Positions 46,820 to 58,156 of a stretch of DNA of 64,000 bases are shown piece by piece. The position numbers and the translations under genes were made by a program. Position 1 is the stretch's first letter, and each line of letters begins with the position of its first letter. The DNA comes from Branchiostoma floridae (taxonomy: Eukaryota; Chordata; Leptocardii; Amphioxiformes; Branchiostomatidae): the NCBI RefSeq assembly GCF_000003815.2, contig NC_049981.1, positions 1,766,830 to 1,830,829 on the forward strand, read 5' to 3'. Below the pieces are notes generated by a model. It was not told the DNA's origin and ran no database searches. It worked only from the letters and a program-made list of their open reading frames with translations.

Positions 46820-47767
46820 TCATGTCATCCGGGGGTCATCTGGTGTTAGACTTTCGTACACACTGTTGTACTGTAGCAACTGCGCCACCTTCGCATCCAG
46901 CGACACCAGCTTCGGATCTACTAAACTCAAGTCCAGCCCCTCGGAAATATTCCCCACCGCCTGAAACAGCCGGTTCTCCTCTACGGAGAACTCTGCCCGC
47001 TGTTGCGCCAGCGTCCGTTCCACGTGGCTACACGTGACGACCAGTTGGCAGAGCTGGGCCAGTACCGGGGTCCTGGCGCGCGCGACCGCCTCCATGTTCT
47101 GTCGGTGTTTCTCCTGAACCTCCTCCAACATCTGGTCCTTCATCTCCATCAGTTTGTCCAACATCTTTTTGTACGCGTCGGCTATGCTGGTAGAGATGTG
47201 GTGCTTCTGCTGCTGCAGGGTGCCCTCTGCGGTACGCAGGTCCTTGATGAAGTCACAGTGTTTGTCGACAAGCTTCCATCCTCGCTTCAAGAAGGCCTTC
47301 ACCGCCGCTCTGTGGTCCTGAACCGCCTTTTTGAACGTCACCATGCGGTGCCCGGGGTGGCTCTCGTCCAGGCATGCCGTGCAAACCGGTACCTTACACT
47401 GGAGACAGTACAGTGTTAGAGTTTCTGAGGAGTGGGTTTTACAGAAGGTTTGACCTCCTTCTTCGATGTCTTCTGGCTCCTGTTTGACCCGTGGAAGCGC
47501 CTTGTTGTGACTGTGGATCCGGTCGCAAAGGGCCAAGACTGCCCGGTCATCTGGTAAATCATTTATCTTCTCAGGCGTTAGGTTGACGTCAGTATCACAG
47601 GTGAGACAGGTAAACAACTCACCTGCCTGTAAGGCCTTCTGTAGACAGTCCTGACAGAAGGTGTGCTGACAGGGCAGCACCTTGGGCACAGTGAAAATCT
47701 CCTTACAGACACTACAGGTCAGTTCTTCATGGATTGCTTGTAAGAAAGCGGAGCCCTGACCCGCCAT
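46820..47767 (-). CDS. Short TRIM protein (RING, B-box 2, coiled coil), copy 2
   Basis: This is a 315-residue intronless sister of the gene at 43821-44723. RING: C18, C21, C33, H35, C38, C41, C54, C57. Between RING and B-box is RVKQEPEDIEEGG, which contains VKQE (94-97), a sumoylation-type consensus next to acidic residues. B-box 2 runs from C109 to H140, complete. The coiled coil covers about 145-270, followed by a tail (SLVDPKLVSLDAKVAQLLQY) with no known domain. The start context is AACTATGG. It is likely an E3 ligase, from domain content. A 16-bp motif upstream is shared with the sister gene. Confidence 0.93.
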   Translation of the reverse strand: MAGQGSAFLQAIHEELTCSVCKEIFTVPKVLPCQHTFCQDCLQKALQAGELFTCLTCDTDVNLTPEKINDLPDDRAVLALCDRIHSHNKALPRVKQEPEDIEEGGQTFCKTHSSETLTLYCLQCKVPVCTACLDESHPGHRMVTFKKAVQDHRAAVKAFLKRGWKLVDKHCDFIKDLRTAEGTLQQQKHHISTSIADAYKKMLDKLMEMKDQMLEEVQEKHRQNMEAVARARTPVLAQLCQLVVTCSHVERTLAQQRAEFSVEENRLFQAVGNISEGLDLSLVDPKLVSLDAKVAQLLQYNSVYESLTPDDPRMT

Positions 47768-47904
47768 AGTTCACCTCACAGCGTTATCAACGCATCAGAA
47801 TGTGGGGCATGCACCTCGAGGCTGGTGTAGGGGGGTTGGAAAATGCTTGACGCTGCAAGCTAATCATCGCACACCTTTGGTAAAGCCTCAGGGAAAGTTG
47901 GTCT

Positions 47905-47920
47905 GAAACCCCTTTCACAG
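47905..47920 (-). promoter_or_regulatory. Upstream motif shared by the two short TRIM genes (copy 2)
   Basis: Plus-strand GAAACCCCTTTCACAG, 138 bp upstream of the ATG at 47767, identical to 44966-44981. No TATA box is evident near either copy. Confidence 0.4.
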
Positions 47921-50114
47921 CCTATAGGTTAAAACTGGTACTTCTTGTTTACGTATTACTGCTAATAACAAACGTGAGCTTTAAATTAAAGCCTGTCAAA
48001 AAAACAACCTGTCAAAAGAAATATTAAAGCTTTCATTCGTCTCACCGTGTTTACATTGCTTCGAAATACCTCAATGACACAATTTACAAGCTTTATATAG
48101 ATTTCATACCAGTGCAAGTCACAATTAAGTGTTCTTGATGAGCAACTGAAGCTTATTTTAAGAGGCAGGTATTTATGTCAACCTGTGACCTATGACACAC
48201 ATCTGTTGACCCTGATAAAGAATGATAGAATTGTCACTCAAAAAGGTTTAGAAGTAAATCTCCAATTTATCCACTTATAGGGATTGAATTGTATTTGAAA
48301 ATCTGTTGTTTACAACTAGTTTCAGCCATACTTTGATATTTATCTTCCATTTTTTTCACTATCTTGGCAAAAATCCAATGTAACAAGACATGCCATACAT
48401 TCTTTGGTTGCAGGATAGACACAGATAGAAATCCATTTCTTTTCATCTTCTACTTTAAGTTCTAGATTTTTCTTTCAGATTGTCGCCCCTTTCATGCCCC
48501 TCGGCATCCAGAATGCCATCCAAGTAACTCCAAGCAGATCCTACAATGGCATAAGACAGTGCCAAACTGGCCAAGGAGTGTAGTTTAGCCAAGAGTTGTC
48601 CATTTGCCATGTTACCGGTAGCAAAACACACTCCTAAACCGGCTTTACTCCTCTGCCAGCTTTTGATACTATCTTATGCTACCATAGGATCTGCTTGGAG
48701 ATTACATTCAAGGTCATTAGAGTCATTTGAGGTTGTTTGAGGTGTTAAGGTAGACTACCCGGCGAGGATAGTTAAAACAAACATAGATAAATGATGGGTT
48801 GATCTTGCTGCAATACCAATCCATGGTTTACTGGTAAGACAAGATAATTGGGCATCTTGTAGCCTGATTAAATCTCGCTTATAGCAGCCCGCCAAACATC
48901 CGCCGGCCCGCGGGGAGGGGCCAGTTACAGCCCTGGACAGCGGAGTTTGTGTTACACAAACTAGGCATCTTGGGCATTCAAAGGTTCAGCTTGAAGCATA
49001 ATGCTTTTCCAATATGGCCTGAGGTGAAATGTTGCTGCGCCACAGTGGGTGGACTATACTTTTCTATATTGTGTTGTATTGTATTGTATTGTATGGCCGA
49101 CTACTCTCTCTTTGCAGCCAGGGGCTTAATTGCGAGGAGCTTACAATAGGCGGGGCTAAGTCGCAAGGGTCTGAAATGGCAGCCTGTACACAGCGCCTGA
49201 TGACCTCAATACAGTAATTGCCCCAGGTGCGGTCAGGGACTGTAGGTTTTGAACCACTCACACCGCACCATCGCACGTGTGGGGGTTCTTTAACGTGCCC
49301 GGGGTATGGGTCTCCCCAGCCACGGGACCTCCATTTTACGTCCTATCCGAGGGATGGCCCTAGCCAAAGCTAAGTACTCATTTTCACCTGAGTAAAGTAA
49401 GGAAAGCCGTGTAAAGATTGGTGACACGCAACAAGGAAAACATGCTGCCGCTGCGCCACACGATCTCACTATATGACGTTTTTATATGACATGAGATGAT
49501 TGCCTTCTATAGTTTGAGACTCTTGATATTGACATTGAGAACTGCCAGGACTTTGCAAATGACAGATCCAGCTAATATCAATTAGGATTTTTCCTCACGC
49601 CACTGGTCGCAGGGACCTGCACCTCACCTGGATGTGATGCTCTCATAGAGGGCTTTGTCCAGTACCTTATTGAGATTGAGATTGATGGTCAATACTGACC
49701 AAAGGAGCCTTACAAAATTTCTACCTTTAGTCACACTATCAATATATGTTTATAGCAACTCGCTGCATAAAGGTCTGTCTATGTGAGGAAAGGAAAGAAA
49801 TACAAATGCAACTATTACTGTATCCAGATTCGAAATATTTAATACCGGAAACATTCTTGTACATTTACATGATACACTGTTTTGGCAAATTGTCATAATC
49901 AAACCTGTATTAGATAAGTGTTAACCTCTAGTTTCTGACTTATTGTACATAAGGACCACCTCACCATTGTGACAATTTTTTGGTGGTCCCTTCCGTTATT
50001 TTTCCCATTGACACAAGTCATTAAGAATCCTGTCTACAGTGACCACCTATCTACACAGACCAGATTGTATCGGTCCCAAGCAGTCTTCTTGGGCAGATTC
50101 GATTGTCTATTAAT
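47921..50114. other. Stretch between short TRIM copy 2 and the TRIM-NHL gene
   Basis: Contains an inverted-repeat element (48526-48703), a GATTAAATCTCGCTTATAGC block (48875, also near 63248 inverted) and a moderately repetitive segment at 49089-49480 related to 33058. No gene. Confidence 0.5.
48526..48703. mobile_element. 178-bp palindromic MITE
   Basis: Arms share CTCCAAGCAGATCCTA in inverse, continuing to a CATAAGA block. An inner second pair is GGAGTGTAGTTTAGCC / the inverse of GCAAAACACACTCC. Confidence 0.7.
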
Positions 50115-52040
50115 TCAGTAGCTATGGAAGATGGTGACAGTGTTGTCACTCGAGTCAGTCACCACCAACTGTCCCTCCGTTGCCATGGCAACAGCCAGCG
50201 GCCCCCTCATCCCCGTGGCAACGTGTCGGACCCAGCTGCCCGTCTTATCGAACAGCTCCACGCGGCTGTTGTGGGTGTCGGCCACGATGATGTTCCCGGA
50301 ACTGTCCGTGCAGATGCCGCTGGGACACTTCAGCTGGCCCTCCCCGCCCCCCTCCCCCCCAAACTTCAGCAGCAGGTACCCCACGTGGTTCAGTATGTAG
50401 ACGTAGTGACTGACGTTGTCAGACACCAGAATGTTCCCTTTGGTATCAACAGTGATGTAGGCAGGGTTTTTCATTCCCTGCTGCCCCCCCACAGTTTTCA
50501 CCACATTCCCTTCTGCGCTGAATATCTGCACTTCTCCGACGATGTCGCGCTTGTCTATTGTCGTTTGGGAAACTAGGACGTTATTTTTTCTGGTATCCAT
50601 GGCAACCCCTCGGTCCCATCCCGTGTTACGTAGGTCGACTGCACTCAGGAGGGTTCCGAACTTTGTGTACTGCGCCGCGACGTCGACCCCTACCACCCAC
50701 AGGTAGTCGTCTGCGTCCATGGCAACATCATCCGGCTGGATGGTACGGTCTTCAGACAAGACGGTGGGAAACTCCCGCACGAACGTTCCGCCTAGCGTGA
50801 ACACCTGGATGCGATGGTTCCCGCAGTCCGCCACGAAAATCTCGCCCTCGTCTGACACGGCCACTCCGCACGGAACGTCGAACCTCCCCGCTTCCGACCC
50901 CTTCCCACCAAAGGTCACCTTCTGGAGGTCAAAGGAACGGCGGCGGCAAAGTTTGACCCTCGTGTTGCTAGGTGATACAGACAATGACCGCGGGATAACT
51001 GGCTGTTCTACAGTTGGTACAGTAAGTTGTATAGGAGGTACAGTTATTTCTATAGGAGGAAATTCCTCGTCCTCTGTCTCTATGGTTGGAATTTGTGATG
51101 CCCTTCCAGAAGCTGCAGATGCAGACTGGAAAGACTGCACGGCTATGTTGCCTAACTTTGGTGCAGCTGAGTTGGTCGGCTGGAACACAGCGACGCTGTA
51201 CGCTTGCGCCGAATCCGGCGGCGCGATTCTCGGGTTCATCACCTGGCCTAGGTGGGTCTCAAAGTGGAAAACTTTCATCCCTTCCTTTTTCACTCCTTGT
51301 TCTGCGTTATCACAGGCGGCAGACAGTTCGTCGATTTTTGCCAAAATTGTTTCCCTCTGTTCCTGTACCGTTTCCAGGTTCTCTCGATGTCTTTGCTCCA
51401 CCTCGGACAACAGGCTGTGTTTTGTTTCGGTGAGTTTCTGCACCATCTGGTTGTAAACGTAAGAAATTCTGTTATCTGTCTGCTCTTTCTGTTCTTTAAG
51501 AGTCTTCTCCGTGCCACGAAGGTCCCGGAGAAAGTTGCAGTACGTCTCAAGAAGATTTCTTCCCTCAGAGATCAGAGAGTCAAAAGAAAACGTCCTTTCA
51601 AGCGAGGCTTTCTTGAGAGTGGTAGTGGGGTGCCCATCGTGGACTGTCTCTAAACACAAGTCACAGAGCGGCAGCTGACATTTCTTACAGAATACCTTTT
51701 GTTCTTCCAGGGGGTGGCTTAAACACCTGTTGGTGGACTTGGATTGCCGTCTTTTACCTGAAGGAAGTCCCACCTGGCTTCCCAGCCTCTCGCATAAACT
51801 GGAGACAATATGGTTATCAGGCAGCCCGGCTACACCTAGAGGTGAAAGGTTAACCTGTAGTCGGCAGTTTGGGCACAGGAAGGGTGACCGCGCCCCCGCA
51901 TGGTCGTGTAGACAGTCCTGACAGAAGGTGTGCTGACAGGGCAGCACCTTGGGCCTGGTGAACAGCTCCAGGCAGATGCTGCAGGACAGTTCTTCCTTCA
52001 CTTGATCACCGAGGCTTGAAGTCTTTGGGGAAGTCGACAT
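50115..52040 (-). CDS. TRIM-NHL protein, full length
   Basis: This is a 641-residue intronless TRIM-NHL (TRIM2/TRIM3-like layout without a visible filamin domain). RING: C20, C23, C35, H37, C40, C43, C56, C59. B-box 2: C106, H109, C118, C121, C126, C129, H134, H137. The coiled coil spans about 140-270. A linker of about 100 residues with PPIEITVPPIQLTVPTVEQP follows, then six NHL repeats from V375 (VTFGGKGSEAGRF) to the C-terminus, ending NTVTIFHSY. The frame extends upstream to a GTG, but the ATG at 52040 (AACATGT) is the expected start. It is likely an E3 ligase whose propeller binds protein or RNA partners. It is the only gene here with all four modules and so a model of what the 4-10 kb genes have lost. 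Confidence 0.95.
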   Translation of the reverse strand: MSTSPKTSSLGDQVKEELSCSICLELFTRPKVLPCQHTFCQDCLHDHAGARSPFLCPNCRLQVNLSPLGVAGLPDNHIVSSLCERLGSQVGLPSGKRRQSKSTNRCLSHPLEEQKVFCKKCQLPLCDLCLETVHDGHPTTTLKKASLERTFSFDSLISEGRNLLETYCNFLRDLRGTEKTLKEQKEQTDNRISYVYNQMVQKLTETKHSLLSEVEQRHRENLETVQEQRETILAKIDELSAACDNAEQGVKKEGMKVFHFETHLGQVMNPRIAPPDSAQAYSVAVFQPTNSAAPKLGNIAVQSFQSASAASGRASQIPTIETEDEEFPPIEITVPPIQLTVPTVEQPVIPRSLSVSPSNTRVKLCRRRSFDLQKVTFGGKGSEAGRFDVPCGVAVSDEGEIFVADCGNHRIQVFTLGGTFVREFPTVLSEDRTIQPDDVAMDADDYLWVVGVDVAAQYTKFGTLLSAVDLRNTGWDRGVAMDTRKNNVLVSQTTIDKRDIVGEVQIFSAEGNVVKTVGGQQGMKNPAYITVDTKGNILVSDNVSHYVYILNHVGYLLLKFGGEGGGEGQLKCPSGICTDSSGNIIVADTHNSRVELFDKTGSWVRHVATGMRGPLAVAMATEGQLVVTDSSDNTVTIFHSY

Positions 52041-53080
52041 GTTGTTTACTTCCTGCTTGCAGCCTTGTGTGCGCACCCGGCTTACCTTAGCAAAATCTCA
52101 AGTCTCCTTAGAAAAATCTCAAGTCTCCTTAGCAAAATAAATGCTGACTCTGGTTCACAGGAACACAAGAGGCAAGTTGAGCTCCAAAATGTCTGCTTTC
52201 TTGTTGAATCTTCAGTTTGTCACCCAAAAGAGAGGCAAAACATGGCCTAGTTTCTGTACACCCTTTTCTGTGTTGTGTTGACCTGTAGAACTTGCTCACT
52301 CGTGCGTGCACGTACCTGGGTTTATGCTAATGTCTTTGTCTTTGTGCCAAGCTGCCAACCAAATGCTACAGAGCACAGACAACTATAATTACCCACACCA
52401 CAGCACTGTCTACTGTAATCAGAAAACAAAAACACAAACTGGAACATGCTAAAACTCAACCAACGTTCAGCCACTCTTGCAATGATTGAACTGCTAATTT
52501 TCCACCTTATTTTTCTATTTATTGGTTTAGTTGAGGGAGAGCCTAATTGTAAGATCCCCCTATCTAAATAATATATATCACACAGTGTCTAAGGGCGAGC
52601 TGTTGTGGAATTTCCTAGGGGGCATGTTAGCCCTAGAGCCAAGGAGTTGACCTGTCTAGGCCATGGAAACCGTCTGGCATTCAGACTAGCTGCAAGACAT
52701 AGACTGATAGATAGAAGCAGGTCTGTTCAACTAGCCAATGCACAAACGCACAATTTTTGGACAGTACATGTGTCTAGTAGCACTTTTCTACTATTTGGCA
52801 TACCTTATCACATGGATGTTTAACGTTACCGGTAACCTTGATCGACAAATGCTTTTCTTCGCGATTGAAACAATTTTGTACTACAATTTTAAGTAACACA
52901 CTCACTCTCACTTTTGTTTGTTTTATCAAGGCAATACACTTTGGTCCTTTGACCTGTGTTTCAGTCAGGCCTGGGATATTGAATGTACAAACGCATGTCA
53001 TTGTACAGCATCACATAAATAGACAATTACAGAATATGAGAAAATAAAGACAATTACGCACTAACAGCAAAGCAAATCAT
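52041..53080. other. Upstream side of the TRIM-NHL gene
   Basis: A short tandem repeat (CTTAGCAAAATCTCAAGTCT units, about 22 bp) lies at 52084-52138. A copy of the TAGCC-type element family spans about 52530-52690. No promoter motif is certain. Confidence 0.45.
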
Positions 53081-54146
53081 TACCTCCATGAAAAAATGGA
53101 GGTATAGTTTTGAGTGTGTCTGTGTGTGTGTCTGTGTGTGTGTGTGTGTCTGTGTGTCTGCATATTGTGGTCAGCATAACTTGAGAATCTCTTGATGGAC
53201 TACGATGATATTTGGTATGTGGGTAGGGGTTGGGAAGACGAAGGTCAAGGTCAATTTTGGGCCCCCTGGTGTGTGACCTTGGTACTGCAGCGCAACTTCC
53301 GGTTTTGCTATCTCGGTGTTCTGAACATGCTATGGTCAAGATTTTTAAGTATTAGATAGCTCTTGTGCTCAGGAAATAATGACATAAGTTTGGGCCCCCT
53401 AGCGTCTAGTTTTGGGATAGCAGGGGCATTTTTGTCAAAAACTTCTAACGAGGATAACTCAAGAAGGGAATAACGGATTTTCATGATTTTTGGTATGTAG
53501 GTACCTTAGACAATGTTGTACAAGATAAAATACTAATTATGCAAAATAGGAGTACATTTGCATAATTAATGAGAATATTCTGTCATAGCAGTTTTTCAAT
53601 GTATCTCTTGTCCCGTACGTGATATGGTCGTGACATTTGGGTGGTAGATAGCTTTTAGCGTCATGACAAAGTGGGGCAAGTTTCAGTCCCCTAACATTCA
53701 ATTGTGGAACTGCAGGGGCGTTTTTGTCAAGACACTCCAAAGAGGATAACTGCAGAAAGGAACGACGGATTGCCTGCATTTTAGGCATGCAGGTAGCTTA
53801 GGCAAAGATGTTCATAATGATATACATGTTATGCAAATGATGACTGAATTTCCATAATTAATGAGGAAATTGTACAGTTCCATTGTTTTCAATAACTGGA
53901 CCTCAATACATGTAACACATGTTAATTATGATAGGTGGAATATAAGCAGATACCAAATATGGTAATGAGGAACTTATTTGCATAATTTATGTAAAAATTG
54001 CAAAACCTCTTTATGATTAATAATGGGAATTTTATAATTGTGACATGTGAACGTTAGTCAATGATTAACAAAACCATGCATACATTATGTTAATGTCTTA
54101 GTCAATTGCATGAAATTTACGAAAGCTTTAAATTTTCATGGAGGTA
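53081..54146. mobile_element. 1066-bp element with perfect 14-bp TIRs
   Basis: Starts TACCTCCATGAAAA and ends TTTTCATGGAGGTA. It includes a (TG)n tract at 53111-53160. AT-rich interior, no coding. A partial copy in the opposite orientation lies at 22545-22880. Confidence 0.75.
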
Positions 54147-54179
54147 TGAGGTCGCCGAACTCTAGTTATAGGTGGTAAC

Positions 54180-54345
54180 AGTCAATGGAGCTAAGAACAA
54201 TCCACATGCACCTTCCTCATAGGACATTTATGTATAAAACCCAGTACATGGACCAGTGCAGGTTAGGTGCAGGTAGACACCACAAATACCTGCACAGCTC
54301 CATTTTTACCTGCACTAACCTGCATATGCAGAGGTATTTCGAGCC
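54180..54345 (-). mobile_element. Half copy of the TGCAGGT-type hAT-like element
   Basis: In reverse orientation it follows the left half of 57320-57647 closely, from GGGCTCGAAATACCTCTGCA to TGTCCTATGA. The other half is missing. Confidence 0.7.
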
Positions 54346-55567
54346 CTCAGAAGGTAGGGGTTATAGTCCCTCAGTCTCCCACATTGGAGACACATAAAAT
54401 CACTTTACAAACATGTAAAGATTTACAGTATCCTACTGTTACGCCTACATGTACTTATCAATTACACACTAAAAGCCCATTTGACAGTTGATCTATCATA
54501 TTGATGGACTCCCTACATGTTCCACAGTGACGCTCCATCTATCCTACCTGTCACTGTAGATGGGCATCAGATTAAATACTATCGACCAAACAAATATAGT
54601 CAAACCAAGGGATGTGTACCTTAACCATGCAGGGTTCTCCCCAGAATCTTTTAGTGAAGTGGAGGGGCCGGAAAAAATAACTCGAACCAACGCGCTGCGC
54701 TTTCATGAAAATGGGTTCCTTTTACAATGACAGAGGGTGTCAAATACTACAAGTATAATATATTACTCCGTTATTCCATCCTCTATGGAGGACTCTGACC
54801 ATGGACCTGTACCAGGCTTTTTGCTGGCATGGCATCATCTGGACGCACTTTTCTTAAAATAACAAGAAATTGGACGCACTCCCCTTACACTGGGGAGCAG
54901 ATCCTCTGACAAGCATGAGATTCTGATTGACCAGGGATGCCACTAGGTCACTGACAGTAATTTTGATCCTGAGGATACCTCAGAATGCACCATTGTAACT
55001 TATATTTCTTGAAAATGCACCATGGAAGGTGGATGCCCCTGGACTCCTGTACAATAGTCGCGCCAATATCACTTACCGTGACTCACCAAGAAATTTGGAC
55101 CCCTATAATAAATCCTAGATAAAAAATTAAAAACTTGAACTGTACCCATACATGTACCTGTAAAATTGTTAAGGTACAGGTATGGACCTGAACACCTGGT
55201 TTACCTGTATTGTGTACCTTTACATATCAACTAGTATAAACCACTTTTTCGTGAGCAAATCCTGTCACAAAAATGACAATTTTGATAACGTGCCAGTTAA
55301 AGATAGATAAAACGTACAAATAAACCTGTTTTGACACTCCAAGATGTATATTATAATACAAAGGTGACAATCTACCATTAAATAATAACACAGTTGGATA
55401 CATGTATAACTTACACTTACAGATAACTGACCATATAGTTGTTAGGTACAGGTAAAAATTCTAGACCTGTATCGAAACCCTATACGAACCAGAGTATATA
55501 AGATCAGTATAGGTAGAAAATTTGTCAATTTTCAATTGTGTTAGAAATAAGACAGCATGTTACTCAC
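54346..55567. other. Repeat-rich stretch
   Basis: Possible element at 54634-54902 (CAGGGTTCTCCCCAG and inverse GCTCCCCAG). A diverged relative of the GGTACA-array element lies at about 55130-55482, ending CCCTA. No gene. Confidence 0.45.
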
Positions 55568-55671
55568 AGAAAATGTAGATAGTTCTTGCCCCTGTTCTTA
55601 GATGGCAGCCCTTAAGTCGTGTCTTCCTTCTTTAGTCTTCCAGTCGCTTGTCTCTCTTCTGTGTCCTCCTT
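55568..55671 (-). other. Candidate noncoding exon (5' UTR, possibly of talin)
   Basis: On the minus strand a strong acceptor (tttcttgttgtttccag) is followed by 104 nt without an ATG, and then a donor (gtgagt). Such an ATG-free exon suits a 5' UTR. It could belong to talin, whose first coding exon begins after an acceptor at 18401, or to one of the TRIM genes on the same strand. Confidence 0.35.
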
Positions 55672-55948
55672 CTGGAAACAACAAGAAACTTGACTTAAAT
55701 CTCAATCGAAAATAACTTTTATTTTCCAAAACGTGCAAACTGGATACCAAATGCCAATAGAGTATGACTAAAAAGGTTTAAGTTCTTCTTGCACCAAATG
55801 GTGCTCAGGGCGGCACCCATCTTCGTTTCTGTAACCTGGGCCACACAGCTTTGTGTTAACACTAACAGGGGGCTACTCCAAAGTCTTTGGTAATGATTCA
55901 GCTGGGGATCGAACTAACCACCTTTTAAACTCTACCAACATGGCCATT

Positions 55949-56257
55949 CAGGGTTTGACAAGTTTTCTAAAATCCACTTGTCGGGCAAGCACATAAAAAA
56001 CTTACTTGCCCGAACCAATTTTTTACTTGTCCAAAATTCAAATGTCACTGGTATATGCATTTTCACTTCCAGCAATGGAATTCTCTGTTGACCATTGCTT
56101 GATGTCATGACTGTAAATCGTACATCAAAATTGCACTCAATCAATGGAAAAAATCTTACTTGCCCGATCAGGCAAGTGGGGTAGGACATGCACTTGCCCG
56201 ATCAGCACTTTCACTTGCCCTGGACAATAGGGCTACTAGTGGACTTGTCCAACCCTG
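55949..56257. mobile_element. 309-bp hAT-like element (ACTTGCCC arrays), 5-bp target duplication
   Basis: Ends are CAGGGTTTGACAAGT and the inverse of CAGGGTTGGACAAGT. Flanks CCATT at 55944-55948 and 56258-56262. Repeated ACTTGCCCGA motifs lie near both ends. Confidence 0.85.
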
Positions 56258-56318
56258 CCATTGCTCTGGTATACTTACTAATTTAGATAACCAAAATGTT
56301 GGCTAATAGTATCTAATA

Positions 56319-56527
56319 CTGTAAAATGCAGAAATGTTCGCGGTGGATTTATATTCGCGGTTTTCGCGTTGGCCATTTCACCGCGAATCTAAAACCACCG
56401 CGAACATTTTTCCAGGGCATTAAGATACTACAGTGCATGGTGCTACCGCGAAATTAAAACTACCGCGAAAAGTCCTTTTTTCCGCGTCCGCGAAATTAAA
56501 TCCCCGCGAACTTAAATCCATTTACAG
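56319..56527. mobile_element. TA-flanked MITE, copy 3
   Basis: Inverse orientation of copy 2: CTGTAAAATGCAGAAATGTT ... CTTAAATCCATTTACAG, with TA on each side. CGCGAA motifs throughout. Confidence 0.88.
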
Positions 56528-57319
56528 TACCTCACATCATCATCATCATTCCAGACTAGTAATACCTCACAGTTTTGTGTAAAGAACCATTGAATCACCA
56601 ACCTTATGAAACTACATGTACCCACTGATCTACTAGAAATCGGCAAGGAAATAACAAACCAAAGAAGCCCTAGACATACATATCGATCTGCACAAGCTTC
56701 ATTACTTCACCTAAAGAACTGGAAAGACGGGAAATGTAGGACCAACAGGAAACTGGAGGTTTCTAATTTCAGAGCCAAAGAACCATGAAAAAGAGGAAGT
56801 CTGCAGTCAACAAATCAAATTGGTATAGCCTTGTAGGGTTTCTACAAAACAGTTCAACTAAAAACAAGCAAGAGGACCTTTATATTATAAAGTAAAACTG
56901 CATTCTTCCACATTTTCTGGAGATGCCCATATTAGGTGAGTTGGCAGGAGTGAGGCCACTGGCACACAGTATAAGTGCCCCCTAGTGGCCAGCTGAAATA
57001 CTGCAGGGTATACGACCACAAGAAAACAAACAGAAAACACAGGTCTGGTGAGCACATGGCTTTTCCAGTCTGTATCAACCATCTGGGGACTCAAGAAGCT
57101 GTTCTGTACCTCTTAGCGCTGTAAGGGACCTCCCTAAACTATCTTCAAGATGTGGGAAAATGTCTGAGAGTGTACGCATTGACACAAGGTTATGAATGAA
57201 CTTGACATATACATTTGTATACATGAATGAACTTTATTGCTGGACAACTGCACATGTACAGGATACCACTACCCAACAACAGTACTACATACAGATCATA
57301 CTGGACAACAAAATAGAAT

Positions 57320-57647
57320 CAGGGCTCGAAATACCACCTGCATATGCAGGCTAGTGCAGGTAAAACTGGGACTGTGCAGGTACATGTATTTCTGGTGTCT
57401 ACCTGCACCTAACCTGCACTGGTCCATGTACTGGGTTTTATTCATCAATGTCCTATGATGTAGGTGTATATGGATTGTTATTAGCTGAACTGACTGTTAG
57501 CTCCTGTAAAGTATAAAAGAAAAAAAATAGCAATGGTTTCTGAAAAATTTTAGTATGATCCATACTTCCTAAATTCGAGTGGTGCGGGTAATTTTCAATG
57601 TTACCTACACCAGTGCAGGTATGCAGAAAAAAGGATTTCGAGCACTG
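57320..57647. mobile_element. 328-bp hAT-like element (TGCAGGT arrays), 5-bp target duplication
   Basis: Ends are CAGGGCTCGAAAT and the inverse of CAGTGCTCGAAAT. Flanks AGAAT on both sides (57315-57319 and 57648-57652). TGCAGGT / ACCTGCA motifs cluster near the ends. Confidence 0.85.
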
Positions 57648-58156
57648 AGAATCGATAAGGAACGCACAAGTTCCCAGTTTACAAGAAATTTAAGGTTCAA
57701 GTTTAACGTTGGGCCACACCAATTTCAATTCACTGTGATTATTTAAACAAACAAAAATCTGGAAGAACAACATGAAAACATCTAGTAAGAGGATAAGTCT
57801 GTACCTTGGTACACACAGTGTCATGTAGTAGATCAGGTTCAAGTTCTCCTCCCAGCCCTCTGTTTTCAGCTAAACATCTAGCTTAAATTGTACTTCAACT
57901 ACTCTGGAACCAGGAAAATATAGCGATTTGGGAGACCCTAAAACGAGCACCAGCTATGATAACAGCCATGTAACTTGGCCACACCTTCCCCAGTTGTCTT
58001 ATTCAAACAGCTGTAAATCTTCTACATTCCTTCAGGAGAACACCAAGGGCAAGATTGCCAGACGACAACTACTAGTATCTCTTATGACATTGATGACAAT
58101 GGTCTAAATCTCTCCACACTACAAATACTTTATCCTCGAAATGCATCGTCTCCTAA

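Noticed and set aside
50103-51456. Plus-strand frames opposite the TRIM-NHL gene
   Set aside because: Shadows of the minus-strand coding sequence, which carries all zinc ligands and NHL motifs.
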